Assembly: GCF_000331105.1 (NCBI RefSeq)
Contig: NC_020054.1
Span: 1,911,698-1,975,697 of the forward strand
Source of the DNA: Fibrella aestuarina BUZ 2
GTDB taxonomy: Bacteria; Bacteroidota; Bacteroidia; Cytophagales; Spirosomataceae
Direction: 5' to 3'
Length of the DNA: 64,000 nucleotides
Shown: piece by piece, positions 1-8,965 of the stretch
How the letters are laid out: each line of letters starts with the position of its first letter
Position numbering within the stretch: the first letter of the stretch is position 1
Position numbers and translations under genes: made by a program
The notes under the pieces: generated by a model
The model's database searches: none
The model's input: only the letters and a program-made list of their open reading frames with translations
Told to the model about the DNA's origin: nothing

Positions 1-1437
1 GGGTACGCTTATCTGGCTGCACCCGCATCCACCAACGCCCAACTGGCGCCCGGCTCGCTGACGGCTCTGAAAAACACGTTTGTGACGGAGGGCGCACTGG
101 CCCCGGCTACGGGTGAAGAAACCGTTGGGTCGGCCGGGGAGGTAGGTCTGGCTGTGAGTGTACCGGTTGGTTCGGTGGGTACGTCGCCCGTGCAAAAACA
201 CCTTATGCTGGCCTATGACGATGAGTATTCGGTGCAGTATTTCGGGCAGAACCTGCGGCCCTGGTGGCGGCGCGACAACAAAACCGACATGCCCGCTCTG
301 CTGCGCACGGCCGAAGCCGACTACAGCCAACTGGTGAAACAGAGCACTGCCTTCGACAAAAAACTGTATGCCGATGCGCTGAAAGCCGGTGGCAAACAGT
401 ACGCCGATCTGTGCGCACTGGCCTATCGGCAGGCGATTGCGGCGCACAAAATTGTAGCAGGTCCGAAAGGGGAGGTGTTCTTCTTCTCGAAAGAAAATTT
501 CAGCAACGGGTCTATCGGCACCGTCGACGTGACCTACCCGTCGGCGCCGCTGTTTCTGCTGTATAACCCCACGCTGCTGACGGGCATGACCGAGCCTATT
601 TTTCAGTATTCGGAAAGTGGCCGCTGGACCAAACCCTTCGCTGCACACGACGTGGGAACGTATCCACAGGCCAACGGGCAAACTTACGGTGAAGACATGC
701 CCGTGGAGGAGTGCGGTAACATGCTCCTGCTGACGGCGGCGATTGTGAAAGCGCAGGGCAATGCAGCCTACGCCAAGAAGCACTGGCCCGTGCTGACGAC
801 CTGGGTAAACTACCTGCGTGACAACGGCTTCGACCCGGCTAATCAACTCTGCACCGACGATTTTGCCGGGCATCTGGCTCGCAACGCCAACCTGTCGCTC
901 AAAGCGATTCTGGGTATCGCGGCCTATGGGCAGATGGCCGCTATGCAGGGCGACCGCAAAACCGCCGACACGTACCTGGCTATTGCCCGTGACATGGCTA
1001 CGCGCTGGCAACGACTCGCCGCCGACAACCGGCACTACGACCTGACGTTTGAGAATAAAGCCGATACCTGGAGCCAGAAATACAATTTGGTTTGGGACAA
1101 GTTGCTGGGGCTGAACATCTTCCCCAAAACGGTGGCGCAGGAAGAAATCGCTTACTACCTGACCAAACAGCAACCCTACGGCCTGCCGCTCGACAGCCGC
1201 AAGACCTACACCAAATCGGACTGGATTATGTGGACGGCAACGATGGCTGATTCAGAGCGGGATTTTCAGGCGTTCATCGCGCCTGTCTGGAAGTTTGCCA
1301 ACGAAACGCCCTCGCGCGTTCCCCTGACCGACTGGCACGAAACCACCGATGCCAAACAGGTGGGTTTCCAGGCGCGCTCGGTAGTGGGCGGCTATTACAT
1401 CAAGCTATTGGAAAAAGCATTCAAGGCGAAGAAATAA
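1..1437 (+). CDS. Glutaminase-family protein (DUF4965/DUF1793, GtaA-like), 5' truncated
   Basis: The frame is open from base 1, so the N-terminus lies outside the window and the in-frame GTG at 82 is probably not the start. The visible 478 residues resemble the C-terminal two-thirds of the Bacteroidota DUF4965/DUF1793 family related to fungal glutaminase A, an (alpha/alpha) toroid fold. Recognisable stretches are [20 protein letters not shown], the [18 protein letters not shown] segment, the acidic [13 protein letters not shown] segment and [20 protein letters not shown]. Members are usually secreted or lipoprotein enzymes of 800 residues or more, so roughly half is missing. Substrate is unproven: the family name comes from fungal glutaminase, but Bacteroidota members often sit in polysaccharide-use loci, and here the convergent neighbour is a GH127-like glycosidase. 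Family assignment is fairly sure, activity is not. Confidence 0.8.
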   Translation, partial: GYAYLAAPASTNAQLAPGSLTALKNTFVTEGALAPATGEETVGSAGEVGLAVSVPVGSVGTSPVQKHLMLAYDDEYSVQYFGQNLRPWWRRDNKTDMPALLRTAEADYSQLVKQSTAFDKKLYADALKAGGKQYADLCALAYRQAIAAHKIVAGPKGEVFFFSKENFSNGSIGTVDVTYPSAPLFLLYNPTLLTGMTEPIFQYSESGRWTKPFAAHDVGTYPQANGQTYGEDMPVEECGNMLLLTAAIVKAQGNAAYAKKHWPVLTTWVNYLRDNGFDPANQLCTDDFAGHLARNANLSLKAILGIAAYGQMAAMQGDRKTADTYLAIARDMATRWQRLAADNRHYDLTFENKADTWSQKYNLVWDKLLGLNIFPKTVAQEEIAYYLTKQQPYGLPLDSRKTYTKSDWIMWTATMADSERDFQAFIAPVWKFANETPSRVPLTDWHETTDAKQVGFQARSVVGGYYIKLLEKAFKAKK

Positions 1438-1496
1438 GAGTCGTTTCTTCTTGTTGCTGATTGGGTAAATGCTCTGATTATTAGGAATTTATAATT

Positions 1497-1526
1497 TTCT
1501 TGTCATCCCGGCCGGGATGACAAGAA
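1497..1526. terminator. Perfect 30-bp palindrome between convergent genes
   Basis: TTCTTGTCATCCCGG is followed directly by its reverse complement. It lies between the stop of the glutaminase-family gene (1437) and the convergent GH127-like gene (stop at 1543), where a bidirectional terminator is expected, although no strong T-tract follows. The arm TTGTCATCCCG recurs at the hairpin at 4063-4156, so it may instead be a REP-like repeat. Confidence 0.6.
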
Positions 1527-1542
1527 AGACCGTACACTCCCT

Positions 1543-3426
1543 TCAATTCAATCGCGGGTCGATGGGCTGGGTGAGCCAGACCCGGAAGCGGGATTGGTCG
1601 TCGAGCGTATTGCCGGCTGACGCGTAGTCGCAGAGCCTGAGCGGCACGGGTTTATTGTCGCCTTCCTTGTGCGATTCGAGCCGGAACAGGGCGTCAAACT
1701 GCATCCAGAGTCCGGTTTTCGCCGCCGAAACCGGCTTTAGCTCAACGTACCCGTCTTGCCCGACTACGGGGCTGATGGTTTCATCGACGCTGGGACCGCC
1801 CAGCCGGGCATCGCGGGTGAGCACGACGGGTCCGCGCACAATGGCCAGATGCTGCGGCATATCGCCCAGCCGGACCACCCGCCCGCGCATATCCAGCGTT
1901 AGGCTAAGCTGATCACCGGTCTGCCAGGTACGTTTAATGGCTACATATTCACCCGCCACAACTGTCGGCACTGCCTGCCCGTTGACTGTTACGGTCGACT
2001 GAACGCTCCAGGCCGGGATACGTACCCGGACGGTAAACGATTCGGTCTTGGGCAGCGACAGGTGCAGCGTACTTTGCCCAGAAACCGGATAGTCGGTTTG
2101 CTGGCGCAGGCTGACCGACTGCCCGCCCGGCGTGTTGGCCAGGTACGTTCCTTCGGCGTAGAAATTAACCTGGACGCCATCCGCTCGGCTCATCACGACT
2201 GTCTGTGGGAGGGTGAACAACCCCCGCGGGCCACTGGCTACGCAGCAGTTGAGGCCCATACCGCACTGCTCGCCGCCTTCCAAACGCTGCCCGCTCAGGG
2301 GCGTGTATTTGGTCCAGTCGGAGCCGTCGGCTTTCATCGACCCGAGCAGCGCGTTGTAATACGTTTGCTCGATGGCATCGGCATACCGGGCGTCGCCGGT
2401 GAGGCGCAGCAGTTGCTGACTCAGCTTGATCCAGGTGGCTGTCACGCAGGTTTCCTGGTAGTGGTTGATCGACAGCGTTTGCAGCGCTTTCCCGCCAAAC
2501 CAGCATTCCACGCTCGAGCCCGACCCCGCCAGATTGATCTCGGTATCCCGGATGTTCTGCCACGTTTTCTCGACGGCGGCTTTGTAGGCGGGCTTGCCCG
2601 TCAGCCGGTATAGTTCGAGCAGACCCTCGTAGCACGACATCATCTCGTAGGCTTTCTGCCCCTGTTCCCAGCCAAACCAGTTTTTGGGCTTTGGGAATCG
2701 GTTGGCCACATCCACGTCAGCTTTGGCAATCAGTTGCGGCCCCTCGGGCGACTCCCACTGTTGCACAATGGTTTCGGCAAACGCCAGATACCGCTTGTCG
2801 GCGGTGCGGCTGTAGAGCAGGCAGACTGGTTCGAGCACCGAGGTCGCGGCCATGCCCCGGTGATTACCCTGTTTCACCAGCAGCGCTTTCCGCGCCGACA
2901 GTTCGTTGATCAGGTGATCGGTTACTTTGCTGGCAGCGTTTAGACTGCGTTTGTCATTCGTCAGGTCATAGTAGGCCAGCAGCCCCAGCAGGCAATATTT
3001 GCGGCCCCAGATGTCCCATTGTTGCAGGTGGCTGGTATCGGCGTAGTTGCCGATGTAGCCGTCGGGCGTTTGGGTGGCGAGCAGGTCGGCAACGGCTTTG
3101 TCCAGCACGTTTTTGAGTTGGGGTTCGGGCCGGTAGCGGTAGGCCAACACGGCCGAGGTAAACCATTTTCCCCAGAATTCGCTCTGCCAGCAACGAGTTT
3201 CGGTGCGGTCGCGAAACGGGGCCACCAGCCGATCAACGTTTTGCGCCAGGATACGGTGCTGATACGATGCATCCAGTCGGTCGCCCACAAAACCCGTCAG
3301 CCGGGCCGATTGGGCGGGTTGTAGCTGGTCAGCCACGGCCGGTTTAACCACAACCTGCGCCAGACCATGCGGAACGGCAATCAGCCAACCGGCCAACGCG
3401 ATCAAACTCAGAGGAAACAGACGCAT
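1543..3426 (-). CDS. GH127-like beta-L-arabinofuranosidase (DUF1680 family)
   Basis: Predicted exported glycoside hydrolase of about 627 residues removing terminal arabinofuranose from glycans. The start at 3426 is chosen because it begins a clean signal peptide (MRLFPLSLIALAGWLIAVPH, then GLAQ); an in-frame ATG at 3453 would add nine residues. Numbered from that longer form, the family's zinc/nucleophile site is visible: E-T-C at 334-336 and N-C-C at 402-404, matching the Glu, Cys and Cys-Cys ligands known from Bifidobacterium HypBA1. Other family signatures are TRCWQSEFWGKWF near 87 and TPDGYIGNYAD near 129. The (alpha/alpha)6 catalytic part is followed by beta-rich C-terminal domains. It is convergent with the glutaminase-family gene and has no operon partner. 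GH127 and its sister GH146 are hard to separate by eye. Confidence 0.85.
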   Translation of the reverse strand: MRLFPLSLIALAGWLIAVPHGLAQVVVKPAVADQLQPAQSARLTGFVGDRLDASYQHRILAQNVDRLVAPFRDRTETRCWQSEFWGKWFTSAVLAYRYRPEPQLKNVLDKAVADLLATQTPDGYIGNYADTSHLQQWDIWGRKYCLLGLLAYYDLTNDKRSLNAASKVTDHLINELSARKALLVKQGNHRGMAATSVLEPVCLLYSRTADKRYLAFAETIVQQWESPEGPQLIAKADVDVANRFPKPKNWFGWEQGQKAYEMMSCYEGLLELYRLTGKPAYKAAVEKTWQNIRDTEINLAGSGSSVECWFGGKALQTLSINHYQETCVTATWIKLSQQLLRLTGDARYADAIEQTYYNALLGSMKADGSDWTKYTPLSGQRLEGGEQCGMGLNCCVASGPRGLFTLPQTVVMSRADGVQVNFYAEGTYLANTPGGQSVSLRQQTDYPVSGQSTLHLSLPKTESFTVRVRIPAWSVQSTVTVNGQAVPTVVAGEYVAIKRTWQTGDQLSLTLDMRGRVVRLGDMPQHLAIVRGPVVLTRDARLGGPSVDETISPVVGQDGYVELKPVSAAKTGLWMQFDALFRLESHKEGDNKPVPLRLCDYASAGNTLDDQSRFRVWLTQPIDPRLN

Positions 3427-3585
3427 ACCAGTAGGGTTTTCGGGGGTCTGCATCAGAGAGGCGCCAGCCAGCTGTACTTACTGATGTTGGTACGAAAAGC
3501 GATGCATCGTGGACGTGTCGCTCATACGAGCGACATTCCAACGGTTGAACGTACCTGGCGGTCTAGTGCGAAAAAGCTTTCTCTG

Positions 3586-3978
3586 ATGCGCTACGTTGTC
3601 TGTTTACTGACCCTCTTCGTAATGGCGTGTAGTACGCCTGCCGACATGACGCCCGATTTGCTTTATCGGACCTATACCTACGTGCAGAAGAATCCCGGCG
3701 GCACGGATCAAACGGTTATCGTCACGTTGACGCGGCAAAACGAGGTCCGTTTCGGGGTGGATAAACAACTAGCTATCTGTTGCGCGCCCACCCGCTTCCG
3801 GGCGACTACTACCACGATTGAGTTTCTGGGTCCAGAGGTGCCGAATCCCGTTTGTGCCGCGGTCGATTGCCGTATGTCGGAGTTGGTTGCCAGCACGCCC
3901 TGGCAAATTGAGCGGCTAAACGCCATCGAGCTAGTGATCACAACCAATCAGCAGCGGCTCGTGCTAACCGCCCAGTAA
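3586..3978 (+). CDS. Small hypothetical lipoprotein
   Basis: About 130 residues. The start at 3586 gives MRYVVCLLTLFVMAC, a lipoprotein signal peptide with the lipobox cysteine at residue 15. The frame stays open upstream to an ATG at 3367, but that longer form would run antisense through the start of the GH127-like gene and bury the signal peptide. The mature part is short and beta-rich, with four cysteines (ICCAP, PVCAAVDC) that could form disulfides. I do not recognise a family. It is followed by its own hairpin (3985-4032) and stands alone between two minus-strand genes. Confidence 0.6.
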   Translation: MRYVVCLLTLFVMACSTPADMTPDLLYRTYTYVQKNPGGTDQTVIVTLTRQNEVRFGVDKQLAICCAPTRFRATTTTIEFLGPEVPNPVCAAVDCRMSELVASTPWQIERLNAIELVITTNQQRLVLTAQ

Positions 3979-3984
3979 ACCGAT

Positions 3985-4032
3985 TCAGCCTGTTTTTCAC
4001 CGATGCTATCGTTTGTGTGGAAAACAGGCTGA
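3985..4032 (+). terminator. Stem-loop after the small lipoprotein gene
   Basis: TCAGCCTGTTTT at 3985-3996 pairs perfectly with AAAACAGGCTGA at 4021-4032 (12 bp, 24-nt loop), starting 6 bases after the stop codon. No clear T-run follows, so it is terminator-like rather than canonical. Confidence 0.5.
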
Positions 4033-4062
4033 GTAGTTAATAATTAGGCTAGTTAAGTAGTG

Positions 4063-4156
4063 TTTTTGTCATCCCGACGTTAGGAGGGGTCTTGACGTAT
4101 CCTCACTTGAGACTAATGACGCATCAAGATCCCTCCTAACATCGGGATGACAAAAA
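4063..4156. repeat. REP-like long hairpin with TTGTCATCCCG ends
   Basis: Two 36-nt arms, 4063-4098 and 4121-4156, are inverted copies with about three mismatches. The outer ends read TTTTTGTCATCCCG and CGGGATGACAAAAA, and the inner parts hold TTAGGAGGGG/CCCTCCTAA. The same outer sequence forms the palindrome at 1497-1526. Motifs of this type recur between genes in many Bacteroidota genomes. It lies in the gap between the lipoprotein gene and the first M20 gene, so it could also terminate both. Confidence 0.65.
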
Positions 4157-4186
4157 TGTCGCCCACTGCTCACTGTTCACGACGCT

Positions 4187-5839
4187 TCACTTCTTCAGCA
4201 ACTCGGCCCGCTGATCGTCGCGGAGGGTTGGGTACGTGATGCCCAGTTGCTCCAGGTACGTCTTGTATTTCGACGGATCGTAGTAATAGGGCTTGAGCTT
4301 CGGTTTGAAATCGGTCATGATCTTCTGGTTGAGGTACACCGCCGGGAATTCCTTGTTGGAAATCAGCGGCGTATACTTCTGCTCTTTCGTCTGCTCGTTG
4401 ACGTAGTAGTCTTTCGCCTGCTGGATCAGGTCGGGTTTCAGGAGCAGATCGAGCAGGGTCATGGCCTCGGCTTTGGCCCCGGCCACAATGCCTTTGTGGG
4501 CAATGGGCGTGGCCATCGAAATGGCGTTGCTCCAGTGATGGCCTGGCAAATCGGGAATGTTGCTCGGGTAGCGCAGTACGATCGTCGGCACCGACCAGGC
4601 GATGTCGGCGATATCGTCGGAGCCGCCCGTGAGTGGCACAAAATTCTGGCCACCCATCATCACGGTTGGGGCGGTGTTGGCGGGCAGGCCAAGACTGTCG
4701 AGTTTCACGGCCAGCCCTTCCGTCTTGCGCGATTGCAGCTCTTTCTGCGTCGCTTTCGCCAGTAGCTGATCGTCCGCCGACCAGGTGGGCAAGCCTACCT
4801 TTTTAATGTTCTGATAAGCAGCTTCGGCAATGGGCTTGTTGAAATGCCCCGGCCAGGCTGAGCCCAGAATTTCGTAAGAAACCTTTGTCTCGGTCATTTT
4901 GGCGGCACCCTCGGCGATAGCCAGCCCCGTCTCGAACAGCTTACGGATTTTGGGGTAGCTGCGTTCGCGGAAATAATACCAGACCGACGCTTTCGACGGC
5001 ACCACGTTAGGCTGATCGCCCCCGTCGGAGATTACGTAGTGCGAGCGCTGCGTGAGTTCGAGGTGTTCGCGGCGGTAGTTCCAGCCGATATTCATCAGTT
5101 CTACCGCATCGAGCGCCGACCGACCCCGCCACGGTGCGCCGGCTGCGTGCGCCGCCGACCCTTCAAACGTAAACCGCACCGACACCAGCCCGTTGTTGCC
5201 CGCGTCGCCGTAGGACGTCACGAGGTTATCGCCGACGTGGGTGAAAATGCAGGCGTCGACATCCTTGAAATAGCCATCGCGGATGTAGAAGGCTTTGGCC
5301 CCAACCAGCTCTTCGGCCACGCCGGGCCACAGCATCAACGTACCCGGAATCTTGTCGCGCTCCATCAGCTTTTTCACCGACAGCGCTGCCACAATGTTGA
5401 GCGCCTGCCCTGAGTTATGCCCCTCACCGTGGCCCGGTGCGCCGTCGACAATCGGGTCTTTGTAGGCCACGCCGGGTTTCTGACTCGCTTTCGGAATGCA
5501 GTCGACATCGGAGCCGATGGCGATGACGGGCTTGCCGTTGCCCCAGGTGGCGATCCAGGCAGTGGGCATACCCGAAATGTTTTTCTGGATGGTGAAGCCC
5601 TCTTTTTCGAGCAACGTAGTCAGGTACGTGTACGTCTCGACTTCCTGAAAGCCCAATTCCGAGAAGCTGAACAGCATGTCATTGATCTGCTGTGCCTGGT
5701 CTTTGCGGGCCTCCACGGCGGCAATGGCTTCGGCTTTGAGCTTGTCGAGCGGGGTAGCGGCGGCTTGCTTTGCGCCTTTTTTGGACTGCCCCAGCGCCAG
5801 TATCGGCAGTAGCAGCAGGACTAGGTATGTGTGTTTCAT
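4187..5839 (-). CDS. M20-family amidohydrolase, AbgB-like (copy 1, variant motif)
   Basis: Secreted metallo-amidohydrolase of 550 residues, resembling p-aminobenzoyl-glutamate hydrolase subunit B. A signal peptide (MKHTYLVLLLLPILALGQ) precedes the M20 domain. Visible are the metal-site stretch IAIGSDVDCIP, the HGEGHNSGQALN stretch where most relatives have HxCGHN, the catalytic AEELVGAKAF glutamates, a dimerisation domain containing AAHAAGAPWRGRSALDAVE, and a C-terminal LPGHHWSNAI histidine. The Cys-to-Glu change in the GHN motif separates it from its neighbour. It is the second gene of a two-gene unit, 54 bases after the related copy 2. The natural substrate, an N-acyl amino acid or peptide amide, is unknown. 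Confidence 0.85.
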   Translation of the reverse strand: MKHTYLVLLLLPILALGQSKKGAKQAAATPLDKLKAEAIAAVEARKDQAQQINDMLFSFSELGFQEVETYTYLTTLLEKEGFTIQKNISGMPTAWIATWGNGKPVIAIGSDVDCIPKASQKPGVAYKDPIVDGAPGHGEGHNSGQALNIVAALSVKKLMERDKIPGTLMLWPGVAEELVGAKAFYIRDGYFKDVDACIFTHVGDNLVTSYGDAGNNGLVSVRFTFEGSAAHAAGAPWRGRSALDAVELMNIGWNYRREHLELTQRSHYVISDGGDQPNVVPSKASVWYYFRERSYPKIRKLFETGLAIAEGAAKMTETKVSYEILGSAWPGHFNKPIAEAAYQNIKKVGLPTWSADDQLLAKATQKELQSRKTEGLAVKLDSLGLPANTAPTVMMGGQNFVPLTGGSDDIADIAWSVPTIVLRYPSNIPDLPGHHWSNAISMATPIAHKGIVAGAKAEAMTLLDLLLKPDLIQQAKDYYVNEQTKEQKYTPLISNKEFPAVYLNQKIMTDFKPKLKPYYYDPSKYKTYLEQLGITYPTLRDDQRAELLKK

Positions 5840-5893
5840 GAGGTTATGCGAGGTTGATTCATTGACTTAATTCATCTCATCTATCAGGTACGT

Positions 5894-7327
5894 TCATTTG
5901 CGGTAATCGAGGGGTGGTTTCCGGTCGCCCGCCAGGGATTTGTAGGTGAACGATGCCCCGCCCCGCGCGTTGTCGAGCTCGGTTTTCGCCGTTTTGATCA
6001 GATCCGGTTTTTGAAAAAGCGAAATAGCGGTCATCGAGAGCGTCTTGGCCGCTACCAGCATACCTTTGAAGCCGATCGACATGCCATCGCAGGCCACGGC
6101 CTGCCAGCTGTGGGCCGGTACGCCGGGTACCCAGGTCGCCGTGGATAGCCCGGCCGTTGGAACGACCCAACTGACGTCGCCCACGTCGGTCGAGGCGGGC
6201 GTGATGCCCCCCAGCGCATAGGGCAGAATCTCGCCCGCGCTGCCGACTGGTGGCAGCGTCTGGGTGACGAGTGTCTGCCGGAGTTTGTTGGCAAAATCGA
6301 CTTCACTTGGCGTGAGCTGCACGCCACCTACCGCTTGCAGGCTGGTTTGCATCACCTGCGCCAGCGTTTCGTTGGGCAGCAGGTTGTACAGCCCGGCCAT
6401 CACCTCGTAGCTCATGGTGGTTTCGGTGCCTAGCGCCGCGGCCTGTGCCGTTTTCATGATGCGCGCCCAGACGTCTTCCAGCCCCTGCGCCGAGGGGTGC
6501 CGGATGGTGTACTCGACTTCGGCATAGTCCGGCACGATGTTGGACGTGAGCCCGCCCTGTTTGATGACGTAGTGAATCCGCGTTTCGGGCGTGACGTGTT
6601 CGCGCATGAGGTTCACCATGTAGTCCATCGCCTCGACGGCGTCGAGCGCCGACCGGCCTTTTTCGGGAGCCGCTGCGGCGTGCGCCGCTCGCCCACTAAA
6701 CCGGAACAGGGCCACCCGGTAGGCCAGCGACGACGCCGGACTGGCGCTGTTGCGGTCGCCCGGGTGCCAGTGCAACACGGCGTCGACGGGTTTGAACACG
6801 CCCGCCTGCACCAGGTACGTTTTGCCGCCGCCCGCGCCCTCTTCGGCGGGCGTTCCGATGAGTTGAATCGTGCCCGGTCGGCCCGTCTGTTTAAGCCAGT
6901 CTTTCGTGGCAACTGCCGCCGCCACCGACCCTACGCCAAAAAGGTTATGCCCACAGGCATGCCCGTAGGCATTGGGAACGAGCGGCTTGCGCGTCGGTAC
7001 CGAATCCTGTGATAAACCCGGCAGCGCATCCATTTCGGCGAGTAGGCTAATGACGGGCGCGCCCTGTCCGTAGCTTGCCACGAAGGCGGTGGGGATGCCT
7101 GCGATGCCGGGTGTAATGGTGAAGCCTTGCTGCCGGAGTTCGTCCTGCAACAGGCGGCTTGTCTTTTCTTCCAGGTAACCCGGTTCGGCCAGTTTCCAGA
7201 TCTGGCCCGCCAGTGCGGCATAGTGTGGGTACTGCCGGTCGAGTTGAGCGATGATCGTTTTTTCGGGCTGCGCACGGAGGGGGAGGCTCGCTAGTAGGCT
7301 GAGCCAGAGCAGGTAGGTATGTTTCAT
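5894..7327 (-). CDS. M20-family amidohydrolase, AbgB-like (copy 2, canonical motif)
   Basis: About 477 residues. The start at 7327 gives the signal peptide MKHTYLLWLSLLASLPLRAQ, whose first residues match the MKHTYL start of the downstream copy; an upstream in-frame ATG at 7405 would run into a repeat element. The M20 peptidase site is canonical: SLLAEMDALPG, GHACGHNLFGVG, TPAEEGAGG and a C-terminal PAHSWQAV. The dimerisation domain carries AAHAAAAPEKGRSALDAVE. The pair looks like an ancient tandem duplication in one operon transcribed away from icd. The predicted role is hydrolysis of an amide or N-acyl bond outside the cytoplasm. Confidence 0.85.
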   Translation of the reverse strand: MKHTYLLWLSLLASLPLRAQPEKTIIAQLDRQYPHYAALAGQIWKLAEPGYLEEKTSRLLQDELRQQGFTITPGIAGIPTAFVASYGQGAPVISLLAEMDALPGLSQDSVPTRKPLVPNAYGHACGHNLFGVGSVAAAVATKDWLKQTGRPGTIQLIGTPAEEGAGGGKTYLVQAGVFKPVDAVLHWHPGDRNSASPASSLAYRVALFRFSGRAAHAAAAPEKGRSALDAVEAMDYMVNLMREHVTPETRIHYVIKQGGLTSNIVPDYAEVEYTIRHPSAQGLEDVWARIMKTAQAAALGTETTMSYEVMAGLYNLLPNETLAQVMQTSLQAVGGVQLTPSEVDFANKLRQTLVTQTLPPVGSAGEILPYALGGITPASTDVGDVSWVVPTAGLSTATWVPGVPAHSWQAVACDGMSIGFKGMLVAAKTLSMTAISLFQKPDLIKTAKTELDNARGGASFTYKSLAGDRKPPLDYRK

Positions 7328-7356
7328 GGAGGATGCAGGTTGCTTTTGTAAAGTAG

Positions 7357-7390
7357 CACCGGATTGCATCCGGTGCAAGTGAGGCTTCGC
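7357..7390 (+). repeat. CACCGGAT..ATCCGGTG intergenic element, copy A
   Basis: CACCGGATTGCATCCGGTG is a near-perfect inverted repeat followed by CAAGTGAGGCTTCGCG. The same block, with a few changes, recurs in reverse orientation at 13912-13945 and in degraded form at 13815-13848. A partial relative (ACCGGA/TCCGG) lies at 7480-7496. It sits in the leader of the M20 pair. Confidence 0.6.
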
Positions 7391-7506
7391 GGGGGAAGTG
7401 CCCACTTCCGGTTAGATAAGCACCACGAGCGCCTTGTTAGCCTATCACGAACAAGCTGACCCGGCGAAGCGCCACGTACACCGGATTTTATTCCGGCGTT
7501 ACATGC

Positions 7507-7514
7507 TACCTTTG
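7507..7514 (+). promoter_or_regulatory. Probable -7 box of the icd promoter
   Basis: TACCTTTG fits the Bacteroidota housekeeping -7 consensus TAnnTTTG and lies 45 bases before the icd ATG. I see no convincing -33 TTG element, so the call rests on one box and its position. Confidence 0.5.
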
Positions 7515-7559
7515 CGGCCAAATTTTGTAGTGTTTATTCTCGTATCTAATCATAACACA

Positions 7560-8777
7560 ATGGCAAAGATTAAGGTGGCGAATCCGGTTGTCGAACTGGA
7601 CGGCGACGAAATGACCCGCATCATCTGGAAATTCATCAAAGACAAGCTGATTCTGCCCTACGTTGACGTCGACATCAAATACTATGACCTCGGTATCGAA
7701 TACCGCGACGAAACCAACGATCAGGTAACCATCGATGCGGCCAACGCCATCAAAGAATACGGCGTGGGTATCAAGTGCGCAACCATCACGCCCGACGAAG
7801 ACCGCGTGAAGGAGTTCAACCTGAAGCAGATGTGGAAGTCGCCCAACGGTACGATCCGGAACATTCTGGACGGCACCGTATTCCGCGAGCCCATCGTCAT
7901 GAAGAACGTACCCCGCCTCGTTACCAACTGGACGGCCCCTATCATCATTGGCCGGCATGCCTTTGGCGATCAGTACCGCGCTACGGATTTCGTGGTGCCC
8001 GGCCCCGGTAAGCTGACGATGAAGTTTGAAGGCGAAGACGGCAGCGTGCAGGAGTTCGACGTGTATCAGTTCAAAGGCGGTGGCGTAGCCATGGGGATGT
8101 ACAACGTTGATGAGTCGATCCGTGGGTTTGCCCGCGCTTGCTTCAACGTGGCCCTCGACAAAGGCTGGCCGCTGTACCTGTCGACCAAAAACACGATCCT
8201 GAAAAAATATGACGGTCGTTTCAAAGATATTTTCCAGGAGATTTATGACGCCGAATATGCGGGCAAAGTGCATTATGAGCACCGCCTCATCGACGACATG
8301 GTGGCCTCGGCCCTGAAATGGGAAGGCAACTTTGTATGGGCCTGCAAAAACTATGATGGCGACGTACAGTCGGATACGGTAGCGCAGGGCTTCGGTTCAC
8401 TGGGTCTGATGACCTCGGTACTGGTGACGCCCGATGGCAAAACGATGGAAGCGGAAGCCGCCCACGGCACCGTGACGCGTCACTATCGCGAGTACCAGAA
8501 AGGCAACAAAACGAGCACCAACCCGATCGCCTCGATCTATGCCTGGACGCGTGGGCTGGCCTTCCGGGGTAAACTCGATAACAACCAGGAACTGATCGAT
8601 TTCGCCAACGCCCTCGAAGCAGTTTGCGTAGAAACGGTAGAAAGCGGAAAAATGACCAAAGACCTGGCGCTGTCGGCCTACCCGGCCGGTACGAAACTGG
8701 TGGCGGGTGAGCATTACCTCAACACCGAAGATTTCCTTGAGGCGCTCGATGAGGCACTGAAAGCTAAGCTGGCGTAA
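7560..8777 (+). CDS. icd: NADP-dependent isocitrate dehydrogenase
   Basis: TCA-cycle enzyme converting isocitrate to 2-oxoglutarate and CO2 with NADPH production, cytoplasmic and homodimeric. The start at 7560 gives 405 residues, the usual length of the eukaryote-like subfamily; the frame extends upstream to an ATG at 7434 but that would cover the promoter. Diagnostic stretches are [20 protein letters not shown] at the N-terminus, [20 protein letters not shown] (substrate loop), [35 protein letters not shown] (metal-binding aspartates) and [12 protein letters not shown] with [11 protein letters not shown] (cofactor site). It is a single-gene unit with its own promoter and a downstream stem-loop. 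Assignment is very secure. Confidence 0.97.
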   Translation: MAKIKVANPVVELDGDEMTRIIWKFIKDKLILPYVDVDIKYYDLGIEYRDETNDQVTIDAANAIKEYGVGIKCATITPDEDRVKEFNLKQMWKSPNGTIRNILDGTVFREPIVMKNVPRLVTNWTAPIIIGRHAFGDQYRATDFVVPGPGKLTMKFEGEDGSVQEFDVYQFKGGGVAMGMYNVDESIRGFARACFNVALDKGWPLYLSTKNTILKKYDGRFKDIFQEIYDAEYAGKVHYEHRLIDDMVASALKWEGNFVWACKNYDGDVQSDTVAQGFGSLGLMTSVLVTPDGKTMEAEAAHGTVTRHYREYQKGNKTSTNPIASIYAWTRGLAFRGKLDNNQELIDFANALEAVCVETVESGKMTKDLALSAYPAGTKLVAGEHYLNTEDFLEALDEALKAKLA

Positions 8778-8807
8778 GGTATCGCCCTGATTCACACGGA
8801 GTGTACG

Positions 8808-8853
8808 AATGCCTGTACAAAACTGTCCCTGCTGACGGTTCTGTGCAGGCATT
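8808..8853 (+). terminator. Stem-loop after icd
   Basis: AATGCCTGTACAAAAC (8808-8823) pairs with GGTTCTGTGCAGGCATT (8837-8853) with two or three imperfections. It starts 31 bases after the icd stop and is followed by TGTCGTT, a weak T-rich tail. Confidence 0.55.
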
Positions 8854-8965
8854 TGTCGTTATGCAACGTAGGGGAGAAAGAGGGGGCAGTCGCTAACCAA
8901 AAGGGGCTACGGTAGTTTCTAGTGAAGCGGTACTACGGGTCGTACGCCTGAACCGACATACCACC

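Noticed and set aside
3367..3585. N-terminal extension of the small lipoprotein to ATG 3367
   Set aside because: It overlaps the GH127-like gene's start region in antisense and would place the lipoprotein signal peptide in the middle of the protein.
7506..8282. A 258-codon minus-strand frame opposite icd
   Set aside because: The plus strand encodes an unmistakable isocitrate dehydrogenase, and the antisense product shows no family features.
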